Under the pieces are notes generated by a model. The model was not told the origin of the DNA, did no database searches, and saw only the letters and a list, made by a program, of their open reading frames with translations. From Flavobacteriales bacterium (GTDB lineage: Bacteria > Bacteroidota > Bacteroidia > Flavobacteriales_F > PHOS-HE28), in NCBI GenBank assembly GCA_016718655.1, contig JADKCV010000002.1, forward strand, positions 62,001 through 126,000: a stretch of 64,000 nucleotides of DNA, written 5' to 3'. Below, piece after piece: positions 39,241-46,087 of this stretch. Every line of letters begins with the position of its first letter. Position 1 is the first letter of the stretch. The position numbers and the translations under genes are program-made.

Positions 39241-39600
39241 AGAGATCGTATGGTCAGGTCGTGTTGCACGCTATACTCCACAAGGCTTGTCATTTACAAC
39301 GACTAGCACCTTCTCAAGTACGCCAGCGGCTTACAGCCGACTTGGCTTGGGTTTCATGCGAGGGGCTCAGGTGAACACAATGCCTGCATCATACACACAG
39401 CACCAGCTCACGTTAAGGGGCTTCTATCTCACAGGTAAAGTGGGCAGGCAGGGCCTTACGCTTGGTGGGGCGCAACAGTCCGTAGGATTTAGGGGATTGA
39501 CATTCTTCGGCCGATCACGGAGTGTGGTGGGCAGCACGCCCCAATGTCTAGCATGCACGGAGCACTACAACAGGTTCATCTCGATGATGGCCGGTCATTA
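39241..39600 (+). other. Unexplained stretch with a 120-codon open frame of doubtful coding value
   Basis: One frame stays open from 39143 to 39601 and reads a basic, Ser/Thr/Gly-rich peptide (for example SFTTTSTFSSTPAAYSRLGL). Its first hundred bases overlap the 78-residue gene in another frame. Codon use is not like the neighbours, no start or motif stands out, and I regard it as decayed sequence or the remains of another tip. Confidence 0.3.
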
Positions 39601-39609
39601 GGTAATCCC

Positions 39610-40131
39610 ATGAGAACCGTTGGTTACAGAGGTGCGCGGGATTCATACGCGATGAACAGCGCGGGACAATTCGGCATCCCCTCCAATATGGAAGCACTCC
39701 GCGTGGAATGGCGCATCCCACCAGAGGTCACTATGGGAAAGATCGAGCGGGTGCGCCTCTACCTGAAAGGAGGAAGGTGTGTGGAGAACGTCTTCCTGAT
39801 CGATCGACGCTTCGCGCTCTACTATTTGGCGGACGAACTGGTCGCCGTGGCTAACCCAATGGACTTGACCTATGCCACCCCGACCAAGAATATCCAGAAC
39901 AAACTGGGGTTCACTTCTGAAGAGGTTCTCATCGTCCAGTCGAACAACAAGGTGGAACTGTTCTGGAAAGATGTCTTCGCAGACTTCCCGATTGGCTGGC
40001 TGTTCGGATCGTTCTTCAGACTAGCCGACGGCCCGCGAGCGCTGAAGTTCAATGAGGAACTCCGAGAGGAAAGTTGGAGCGTCCTACCTCCCGATGACGA
40101 TACAATTCTTGGCGGCTATCAGAGGGGATAG
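39610..40131 (+). CDS. Orphan protein of unknown function in the cassette array
   Basis: About 173 residues from the ATG at 39610 (the frame opens at 39544). The body looks like a real soluble alpha/beta protein: WRIPPEVTMGKIERVRLYLK, ENVFLIDRRFALYYLADELV, then a hydrophobic turn FPIGWLFGSFFRLADG. No signal peptide and no family recognised. A copy of the 185-bp repeat begins directly after its stop, the same arrangement seen after three other small genes here, so it may be another orphan immunity gene. Confidence 0.5.
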   Translation: MRTVGYRGARDSYAMNSAGQFGIPSNMEALRVEWRIPPEVTMGKIERVRLYLKGGRCVENVFLIDRRFALYYLADELVAVANPMDLTYATPTKNIQNKLGFTSEEVLIVQSNNKVELFWKDVFADFPIGWLFGSFFRLADGPRALKFNEELREESWSVLPPDDDTILGGYQRG

Positions 40132-40316
40132 TGGTAATGTTCCAATCCATCACCTAGCTCCACTGCCGCTCCACAACAGCCTGTTTATCAGGCGCCAGGG
40201 TAGTGCGTACCGTTCTGCATTGCGCGATGACCAGGTGGGTTGAGAGGGCCGTTCCTCGTCCTACGCCGTTTTCCGGAGGTCATTGCGAGCTTCGTGTTCC
40301 AATGCAACACCTCTTA
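40132..40316 (+). repeat. Interspersed 185-bp repeat, full copy 4
   Basis: Left end GTGGTAATGTTCCAATCCAT, centre CCGCTCCACAACAGCCTGTT, right half GGCCGTTCCTCGTCCTACGC with TTTTCCGGAGGTCATTGCGA, and right end CTTCGTGTTCCAATGCAACA. Same order and spacing as the copies at 37935 and 42351. It begins immediately after the stop at 40131. Confidence 0.7.
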
Positions 40317-40365
40317 ACCTGCGCAGGGTGTCCTCCGCGATCGCCCCCCAAGGCAAGCCTCCGCC

Positions 40366-40395
40366 GGGTCTGTCCGCGCATTTGGCGGACGACCC
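40366..40395. repeat. REP-like hairpin upstream of the third RAYT
   Basis: GGGTCTGTCCGC pairs with GCGGACGACCC around a 7-nt loop with one bulge. A second short stem (GCGGC...GCCGC, 40397-40412) follows at once. The gene starts 35 nt later. Confidence 0.5.
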
Positions 40396-40430
40396 TGCGG
40401 CCCAGAAGCCGCGACCGTTACCTTGTGGTG

Positions 40431-40970
40431 ATGTCCACCCGAAAGCTGCGCCAGAAAGATGGTGCCTTGTACTTCGCCACCTTCAGTTGCCACGAATGGG
40501 TGCCGCTGTTCTCCGAATTACAAAAGTGCGATCTCGTGTACAACTGGATGCGGATCGCGCATGGAAAGGGGTATCGTTTCTTCGGCTATGCCATCATGCC
40601 CAACCACGCGCACTTCGTCATCCGCGTACCCGATGATGGGGCCATCAACACGATCCTGAGCAACGGCAAGCGGTTCATGGCCTACGAACTGATCGAACGG
40701 CTCAACATGGCAGGCAGATCAGACCTACTGCACCGCTTGCAAGCAGGTATCCGGCCATCAGACGCTGCACGTGGGCAGAAGCACCGCGTGTTCCAGCCCT
40801 CAACGGATCTGGTGGAGCTCTTCAGTGGGACGATGATCGAGCAGAAATTACAATACATCCACGCCAACCCGGTGAGCAAGAAGTGGCGGCTGGCCGATGA
40901 TGCGGTGGAGTACCCGCACTCCAGCTTCGCCTTCTATGTGCGTGGAGAGGATCGTGGAGCACCGCTATAA
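40431..40970 (+). CDS. REP-associated tyrosine transposase, a different subgroup
   Basis: 179 residues from the ATG at 40431; the frame upstream is open but covers repeat and hairpin sequence. HUH motif in MPNHAHFVI, probable catalytic Tyr in LQYIHANPV, plus the C-terminal YPHSSFAFY. It starts MSTRKLRQKDGALYFATFSC, the pattern of RAYT families with FVTF-like beginnings. It is clearly different from the twin RAYTs, so it arrived separately. Hairpins flank it at 40366-40395 and 41091-41126. Confidence 0.85.
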   Translation: MSTRKLRQKDGALYFATFSCHEWVPLFSELQKCDLVYNWMRIAHGKGYRFFGYAIMPNHAHFVIRVPDDGAINTILSNGKRFMAYELIERLNMAGRSDLLHRLQAGIRPSDAARGQKHRVFQPSTDLVELFSGTMIEQKLQYIHANPVSKKWRLADDAVEYPHSSFAFYVRGEDRGAPL

Positions 40971-41090
40971 CCTTACCAGGAGTTCGGTTTCCTAGATGGC
41001 AAAGGAGCACCGTGGTGATAGGGCGGATGTGTAATTTGTGGGCGCAATGGGGATGACCTCGGATAGGGGTGGGTGTGCGCGGCTACGAGG

Positions 41091-41126
41091 CCGCAGGGGC
41101 CCCTCGTTCCTCGGGAGACCCTGCGG
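41091..41126. repeat. REP-like hairpin downstream of the third RAYT
   Basis: CCGCAGGG (41091-41098) and CCCTGCGG (41119-41126) form a perfect 8-bp inverted repeat around a 20-nt loop. CCCTGCGG also occurs beside the upstream hairpin (40393-40400). The rest of 40971-41157 holds nothing else that I recognise. Confidence 0.45.
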
Positions 41127-41157
41127 AGGTTTAAACTACATCCAACCGCCACTGGAG

Positions 41158-41754
41158 ATGAGATCATCAAATTCAAGAACACAATTGACGCGAAATATGC
41201 CGCACATTGGTTCAGGTAGTAAGACTCACAGCGTTGGGGCGATCCTCAGTTCCATTGACGCAGCCATTGGAGTGCTCCGAACTCTTGATTTTCCTTATCC
41301 GATCAGCGACAACGCTGTGAATTTTTGCAGCAGATCACTAACAGAAAAGGACTTTTCCCCCTTCTTCCCAGAAGCAGAGGTGATCGCATTTTACAGCATA
41401 TGCGACGGAATAAATTTACCTGACGTCCACAATGGCTATTTCATTCATCCATTGAAGAAGTTCACAATGGCCCAATCTCATTTGATCGCCCTGAACGAGG
41501 ATAACACGAAAATCAGCGAATTCTTCGTAGTTGGCTCAACCGGTGGTGGAAATTTGATTGCGATCGAACAGACCACGAATTCGACCTATTTACTACCAAA
41601 CAATCGAATTGAGAATGGTCTTTATTTTTCTTCGACAGCATCACCTATTCGTATTATCTCGCGCAATTATGCAGGATTTCTAAATCTCCTTCATGCGGAT
41701 ATTGTGGCATTCTGCGAAGAAAAAGCCGGACATCGTTTCATAGATTCTCGATAG
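41158..41754 (+). CDS. SMI1/KNR4 (SUKH)-like protein, probable orphan immunity gene
   Basis: 198 residues from the ATG at 41158 (ATG at 41197 gives 185). The order of elements matches the SUKH fold: a helix ending in FPEAEVIAFYSICDGIN, a strand with IHPLKKFTMA, the glycine-rich strand FFVVGSTGGGNLIAIEQ with a TTNSTYLL strand, and a closing helix YAGFLNLLHADIVAFCEE. SUKH proteins are among the commonest immunity proteins of bacterial toxin systems. No cognate toxin is visible upstream. The gene is visibly AT-richer than everything around it, which points to recent acquisition. Confidence 0.65.
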   Translation: MRSSNSRTQLTRNMPHIGSGSKTHSVGAILSSIDAAIGVLRTLDFPYPISDNAVNFCSRSLTEKDFSPFFPEAEVIAFYSICDGINLPDVHNGYFIHPLKKFTMAQSHLIALNEDNTKISEFFVVGSTGGGNLIAIEQTTNSTYLLPNNRIENGLYFSSTASPIRIISRNYAGFLNLLHADIVAFCEEKAGHRFIDSR

Positions 41755-41849
41755 AGTCGTTGCCCCACCTATCGCCTGGGCCTACTTCTTCCGTGCGGCC
41801 CATCGAGTACCAAACCACGCGTAGCGGTGGGACCTTGTAGTCGGTAACA

Positions 41850-41871
41850 GGGTCTTCATGTCTGAAGACCC
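41850..41871. repeat. Perfect 9-bp hairpin before the TPR-like orphan gene
   Basis: GGGTCTTCA and TGAAGACCC form a perfect stem around a TGTC loop, 46 nt upstream of the ATG at 41917. No T run follows on the plus strand, so it is not a typical intrinsic terminator; it could be an mRNA leader structure or a decayed REP. The rest of 41755-41916 shows nothing else. Confidence 0.45.
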
Positions 41872-41916
41872 GAAGTACCTGATTTCCATCGAAAAAAAAC
41901 ATCCGCTAACACGCAA

Positions 41917-42345
41917 ATGTTGCCCGAAAAGATCGCCTTGGAGGTCGAACACCTCAGGAAAAAAGCCGTGGAAGCAAGTAAAGAGGGGAATATGCAACTG
42001 GCCATTGACACGTTGAACGAAGCCTGGCTTCTTCTCCCAGAGCCTAGGACCGATCAAGCGGAGTCGTTCACCATCACGCAGTACCTGGTCTCACTCTTTC
42101 TGAAACACAAGGATCTTGAACAAGCTTATGTGATGGCCGATCGCCTTCAGAATTGCGACCTACAACGCCAGGATATCGGCGAGCGGGAGTTCCACTTGGG
42201 AAGGGTCTTATTTGAGCGGGACGATAAGGCTGAGGCTTTCCGGATCTTCCTCATCGCTGACCAGAAATCGGAAGGCCGGATCTGGCGCCTCTCGACAGCT
42301 CAGCTGTACAGGGAGTTCTTCCAATCTATGCGAAAAGGTCAATAG
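41917..42345 (+). CDS. Small TPR-like protein, possible orphan immunity gene
   Basis: 142 residues, all helical, cytoplasmic. Two TPR-like helix pairs are visible: AVEASKEGNMQLAIDTLNEA and FHLGRVLFERDDKAEAFRIF. Small TPR-like proteins of this size occur as immunity genes in Bacteroidota polymorphic toxin arrays, but I cannot name the family. A full copy of the 185-bp repeat begins 5 nt after its stop. Confidence 0.6.
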   Translation: MLPEKIALEVEHLRKKAVEASKEGNMQLAIDTLNEAWLLLPEPRTDQAESFTITQYLVSLFLKHKDLEQAYVMADRLQNCDLQRQDIGEREFHLGRVLFERDDKAEAFRIFLIADQKSEGRIWRLSTAQLYREFFQSMRKGQ

Positions 42346-42350
42346 TCCGA

Positions 42351-42537
42351 TCGGTCATGTTCCAATCCATCACCTCCGCGTGCCGCAGCTCTACATCAGC
42401 CTGTGGTTCAATGCTTAATATGCGTGATGTGGTACCTGAGGCCATGAGGGTCAGATAGGGCTAGGGAGGCGTTCGGCATCCTTCGCCGCTTTCCGGAGGG
42501 CATTGCGGGCTTTCGCGTACCGTTCCATCGCTCGCCG
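42351..42537 (+). repeat. Interspersed 185-bp repeat, full copy 5
   Basis: Left end GGTCATGTTCCAATCCATCA, centre GCCGCAGCTCTACATCAGCC with TGTGGTTCAATG, right half GGCGTTCGGCATCCTTCGCC with TTTCCGGAGGGCATTGCGGG. The right end is more decayed (TACCGTTCCATCGCTCGCC). It is the last accessory feature before the ribosomal operon terminator. Confidence 0.65.
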
Positions 42538-42583
42538 TTCACCATGTTTGTTCCCCAACTGATCGAATTGCCCTATAACGCCA

Positions 42584-42607
42584 AAAGGGCGCCTCGCGGC
42601 GCCCTTT
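42584..42607 (-). terminator. Intrinsic terminator of the ribosomal superoperon
   Basis: A perfect 10-bp stem (AAAGGGCGCC / GGCGCCCTTT) with loop TCGC lies 23 nt after the rplQ stop. On the minus strand the stem ends in a run of four T residues. It closes the rpsL-to-rplQ transcript and separates it from the accessory block. Confidence 0.85.
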
Positions 42608-42629
42608 CGTAATGTGCTCGTCTGCGGTC

Positions 42630-43118
42630 TTACTCGGCAGCGGCTTCGCCTCCTTCGGCCTTGGGAGCCTTGGGGGCAGCGGCCTTCTCGCCAGCGGGGC
42701 GGCGGCTGCGGCGGGTCTTCTTCACCTCGGTACCGGCGGTCTTCTCCTTGGTGTAGGTGGTGTTGAAGTCCACCAGTTCGATCATGGCCATCTCAGCGGC
42801 ATCACCGGTGCGGTTGCCCAGCTTGATGATGCGCGTGTAGCCTCCGGGACGGGTAGCCACCTTCGGCGCCACATCGCGGAACAGGGCGGCGGTGGCCTCC
42901 TTGTTCTGCAGCAGGCTGAACACCGTACGGCGGCTGTGGGTGCTGTCCTCCTTGCTCTTGGTGATCAGCGGCTCCACGTAGATGCGCAGGGCACGCGCCT
43001 TGGCCAGCGTGGTCTCAATGCGCTTGTGCTCGATCAAGGAGATCGCCATGTTGCTCATCAGCGCGTCCCGGTGGGCCTTCTTGCGGCCGAGGGCGTTGTT
43101 CTTGTTTCCGTGTCTCAT
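42630..43118 (-). CDS. rplQ: 50S ribosomal protein L17
   Basis: 162 residues, with the conserved start MRHGNKNNALGRKKAHRDAL and the core IEHKRIETTLAKARALR and GGYTRIIKL. L17 lines the exit region of the large subunit. The last 30 residues form a Lys/Ala/Pro-rich tail beyond the usual core, common in Bacteroidota. It is the last gene of the alpha operon. In related genomes carA would follow; here the operon ends at a strong hairpin. Confidence 0.97.
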   Translation of the reverse strand: MRHGNKNNALGRKKAHRDALMSNMAISLIEHKRIETTLAKARALRIYVEPLITKSKEDSTHSRRTVFSLLQNKEATAALFRDVAPKVATRPGGYTRIIKLGNRTGDAAEMAMIELVDFNTTYTKEKTAGTEVKKTRRSRRPAGEKAAAPKAPKAEGGEAAAE

Positions 43119-43174
43119 GACTTCTTCGTCGTTGACGATCGTGGTGCTTCGGGCGATGGATCATCGCCAGGACA

Positions 43175-44152
43175 TCACTCTTTGTCCAGTTTGTACTTGC
43201 TCACGTTCATCCCGAAGCTCAGGCCCTTGTTCTCCACCAGGTCCTCCAACTCGGTCAGGCTCTTCTTCCCGAAGTTGCGGAACTTCAAGAGGTCGTTCTT
43301 GTTGAAGGACACCAGGTCACCGAGGGTCTCGATGTCGGCGGCCTTCAAGCAGTTCAGGGCGCGCACGCTCAGGTCCATGTCGACCAACTTGGTCTTCAGG
43401 AGCTGGCGCATGTGCAGGCTGGTCTCATCGAACTCCTCGGAGTCGTTGCTGCCGCTGCTCATGCCGGTGCTGCGCTCCTCCACCTCCAGGCTGATGCGTT
43501 CATCGCTGAACAACATGAAATGGTGGATGAGGATCTTGGCAGCTTCCTGCAGGGCGTTCTTGGGGGAGATGCTGCCGTCGGAGACCACCTCGATGGTGAG
43601 CTTCTCGTAATCGGTCTTCTCCTCCACACGGGTGTTCTCCACCGTGTACTTCACGTTCTTGATCGGCGTGAAGATGCTGTCGATGAAGATGGTACCGAAG
43701 GCTGCGCCTTCCACCTTGTTCTCGTCGGCAGGCACGTAACCACGGCCCTTGCCGATGATCAGTTCCACGTGCAGTTTCACGCTGGACTCCATGTGTGCGA
43801 TCACCAGTTCGGGGTTCAGCACCTGGAAACCGGTGGTGTGCTTTCCGATATCACCGGCGGTGAAGGTGTCCTTGCCGGTGATGGTGAAGGAGACCTTCTC
43901 GGTGCTCACATCATCCAACTGACGGCGGAAGCGCACCTGCTTCAGGTTGAGCACGATCTCGGTCATGTCCTCGATCACACCCTTGACGGTGCTGAACTCA
44001 TGGTCCACACCATCGATACGGACCTGCGTGATGGCATGGCCTTCGAGGGAGGACAGGAGGATCCGGCGGAGCGCATTGCCGATGGTGATGCCGTAACCGG
44101 GCTCAAGCGGACGGAACTCGAAGGTGCCCCGCTTGTCGTCGGATTCGATCAT
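43175..44152 (-). CDS. rpoA: RNA polymerase alpha subunit (start probably at 44196 after correcting one base)
   Basis: The intact frame gives 325 residues: an N-terminal dimerisation domain (FRPLEPGYGITIGNALRRIL) and a C-terminal domain with two HhH units (LVSFNKNDLLKFRNFGKKSL) that contacts UP elements and activators. Bacteroidota RpoA normally begins about 14 residues earlier, with a FQxPDKVxMIES pattern. That peptide (ILEFQRPDKVTMIES) is present in frame upstream but lacks a start codon; adding one base to the ATGCC at 44196 would give MANPILEFQ and a 340-residue protein. I therefore suspect a missing base near 44192. Confidence 0.95.
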   Translation of the reverse strand: MIESDDKRGTFEFRPLEPGYGITIGNALRRILLSSLEGHAITQVRIDGVDHEFSTVKGVIEDMTEIVLNLKQVRFRRQLDDVSTEKVSFTITGKDTFTAGDIGKHTTGFQVLNPELVIAHMESSVKLHVELIIGKGRGYVPADENKVEGAAFGTIFIDSIFTPIKNVKYTVENTRVEEKTDYEKLTIEVVSDGSISPKNALQEAAKILIHHFMLFSDERISLEVEERSTGMSSGSNDSEEFDETSLHMRQLLKTKLVDMDLSVRALNCLKAADIETLGDLVSFNKNDLLKFRNFGKKSLTELEDLVENKGLSFGMNVSKYKLDKE

Positions 44153-44220
44153 CGTGACCTTGTCGGGCCGCTGGAATTCGAGAATGGGATTGGCATGGAT
44201 CGTCGGCTGAGTTTAGGTTC

Positions 44221-44826
44221 TTACTTGGAGTACAATTCCACGATCAGCTGCTCGCGGATGTTCTCCGGGATCTGGGCGCGCTCGGGCATGGTGATGAACT
44301 TGCCGCTCATCTGCGTGGGGTTCCACTCCAACCAATCGAAACGCTTGCTATTCACCGAAACACTGTTGGTGATGGCCTCCAGCGAACGGCTCTTCTCACG
44401 AACGGCCACCGATTGACCGGGACGGAGGGAGTAGCTCGGCACGTTCACCACGGAACCGTCCACGGTGATGTGGCCATGGCTCACCAGCTGACGTGCGGCA
44501 CGTCGGGTAGGGGCCACGCCGAGGCGGAACACCGTGTTGTCCAACCGGGCCTCACAGAGTTGGAGCAGCACCTCACCGGTGATACCCCGCTTGCTGGATG
44601 CGGTATGGTACATCTTCTCGAACTGGCGCTCCAGCACACCATAGGTGTACTTCGCCTTCTGCTTTTCGCGCAACTGGACAGCGTATTCGCTTTCCTTCTT
44701 GCGGCGCTTGGTGGGGCCATGCTGACCGGGGGCATGGGGCTTGCGCTCCATCCATTTGTCCGGTCCGTAGATCGCTTCCTGGAACTTCCGTGCGATCCGG
44801 GTCTTGGGTCCTGTGTAACGTGCCAT
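44221..44826 (-). CDS. rpsD: 30S ribosomal protein S4
   Basis: 201 residues with MARYTGPKTRIARKFQEAIY, the S4 RNA-binding domain (LCEARLDNTVFRLG, AARQLVSHGHITVDG) and the C-terminal basic patch. A primary 16S binder that nucleates 30S assembly. The N terminus lacks the zinc-binding cysteines found in some S4 proteins, as is normal in this phylum. Part of the alpha operon between rpsK and rpoA. Confidence 0.97.
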   Translation of the reverse strand: MARYTGPKTRIARKFQEAIYGPDKWMERKPHAPGQHGPTKRRKKESEYAVQLREKQKAKYTYGVLERQFEKMYHTASSKRGITGEVLLQLCEARLDNTVFRLGVAPTRRAARQLVSHGHITVDGSVVNVPSYSLRPGQSVAVREKSRSLEAITNSVSVNSKRFDWLEWNPTQMSGKFITMPERAQIPENIREQLIVELYSK

Positions 44827-44895
44827 TCTTCTTTTCTTTTGGGTACGGCATCCGTACCAACAACGGAGCGCGCGTCCACGCGCTCCTACGGGTTA

Positions 44896-45297
44896 TTAAA
44901 CGCGGCGCTTCTTGGGTGGACGGCAGCCGTTGTGGGGCATCGGGGTGATATCGACGATCTCGGTCACCTCCACGCCGCTGTTGTGCAGGGCACGGATGGC
45001 GCTCTCGCGGCCCGAACCGGGGCCTTTCACGAACACCTTCACCTTGCGCAGGCCCAACTCGTGCGCCTCGCGTGCGGCCTCTTCGGCGCTCACCTGGCCA
45101 GCATAGGGGGTGTTCTTCTTGCTGCCGCGGAAGCCTTGCTTGCCGGAGGAGGACCAGGAGATCACCTCTCCCTTGTTGTTGGTCAGCGAAACGATGAGGT
45201 TGTTGAACGTGGCACGGATGTGGGCCTGACCGTAGGCCTCCACCACCACGTTCTTCTTCTTCTTCTTGCCGCCTCCTTTCTGATCTTGCTTTGCCAT
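44896..45297 (-). CDS. rpsK: 30S ribosomal protein S11
   Basis: 133 residues with the core AHIRATFNNLIVSLTN, GSKKNTPYAGQ and the ending TPMPHNGCRPPKKRRV. S11 forms the platform near the E site. The N-terminal stretch is a run of glycines and lysines. It follows rpsM at 12 nt spacing. Confidence 0.97.
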   Translation of the reverse strand: MAKQDQKGGGKKKKKNVVVEAYGQAHIRATFNNLIVSLTNNKGEVISWSSSGKQGFRGSKKNTPYAGQVSAEEAAREAHELGLRKVKVFVKGPGSGRESAIRALHNSGVEVTEIVDITPMPHNGCRPPKKRRV

Positions 45298-45309
45298 CTT
45301 GGTCAGGGC

Positions 45310-45687
45310 TTACTTGGTCGCCTTCTTCTTGTTGGCCACCGTCTTCCGCTTGCCCTTGCGGGTGCGGCTATTGGTGCGCGTGCGCTGTCCACGGACCGGC
45401 AGACCAGCACGGTGGCGTAGGCCACGGTAGCTGCCGATGTCCATCAAACGCTTGATGCTCAACTGCACTTCGCTGCGCAGTGCACCTTCGGTCTTGATCT
45501 GTTCGTTGATGTGCTGGCGTATCCGCGCCTGCTCATCATCGGTCCAGTCCTCCACCTTGGTATCGGGGTCCACTTCCACAGCCTCCAGGATCTCCAGGGC
45601 GGTGCTGCGGCCGATGCCGTAGATGTACGTGAGGCCAATGCAGCCCCTCTTGCTTTTGGGTAGGTCGATGCCTGCGATACGTGCCAT
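45310..45687 (-). CDS. rpsM: 30S ribosomal protein S13
   Basis: 125 residues, beginning MARIAGIDLPKSKRGCIGLT and including YIYGIGRSTA and LRHRAGLPVRGQRTRTN. S13 sits in the 30S head and contacts L5 and the P-site tRNA. The basic tail ends in an alternating Lys/Ala stretch. It follows rpmJ by 13 nt. Confidence 0.97.
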   Translation of the reverse strand: MARIAGIDLPKSKRGCIGLTYIYGIGRSTALEILEAVEVDPDTKVEDWTDDEQARIRQHINEQIKTEGALRSEVQLSIKRLMDIGSYRGLRHRAGLPVRGQRTRTNSRTRKGKRKTVANKKKATK

Positions 45688-45700
45688 GCTCGTTCGTTTA

Positions 45701-45817
45701 TCAGCCCTGACGCTGCTTGAACTTCGGGTTCTTCTTGTTGATGATGTACAAACGCCCTTTGCGACGGACGATCTTGCAGTCCGCTGAGCGTGGTTTGAGG
45801 GAGGCCCTGACCTTCAT
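45701..45817 (-). CDS. rpmJ: 50S ribosomal protein L36, zinc-free form
   Basis: 38 residues, starting MKVRASLKPRSADCKIVRRK and ending NPKFKQRQG. Only one cysteine remains, so this is the zinc-independent type usual in Bacteroidota. It lies between infA and rpsM, 14 nt after the infA stop. Confidence 0.95.
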   Translation of the reverse strand: MKVRASLKPRSADCKIVRRKGRLYIINKKNPKFKQRQG

Positions 45818-45831
45818 GGTTTCCTGGGTTC

Positions 45832-46053
45832 TTAGCTTTTGTATCGGAAGGTGATGCGTCCTTTGCTCAGGTCGTACGGGCTCATCTCCACCTTCACCTT
45901 GTCACCTGGCAGGATCCGGATGTAGTGCATCCGCATCTTACCCGAGATGTGGGCAACGATCACGTGACCGTTCTCCAGCTCAACGCGGAACATGGCATTG
46001 CTGAGCGCCTCTTTGATGACGCCATCCTGCTCTATGGTCCCCGTTTTGCTCAT
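45832..46053 (-). CDS. infA: Translation initiation factor IF-1
   Basis: 73 residues forming a single OB fold: IEQDGVIKEALSNAMFRVEL, GHVIVAHISGKMR and ILPGDKVKVEMSPYD. IF-1 occupies the A site of the 30S subunit during initiation. The place between map and rpmJ is the standard order in this phylum. Confidence 0.97.
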   Translation of the reverse strand: MSKTGTIEQDGVIKEALSNAMFRVELENGHVIVAHISGKMRMHYIRILPGDKVKVEMSPYDLSKGRITFRYKS

Positions 46054-46087
46054 GCCTGCCGTTTCCTGTTCTGTTCGTTCGACCTTC

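Noticed and set aside
36794..42537. CRISPR array made from the interspersed repeats
   Set aside because: Repeat units are about 185 bp, irregularly spaced by genes, and there are no cas genes.
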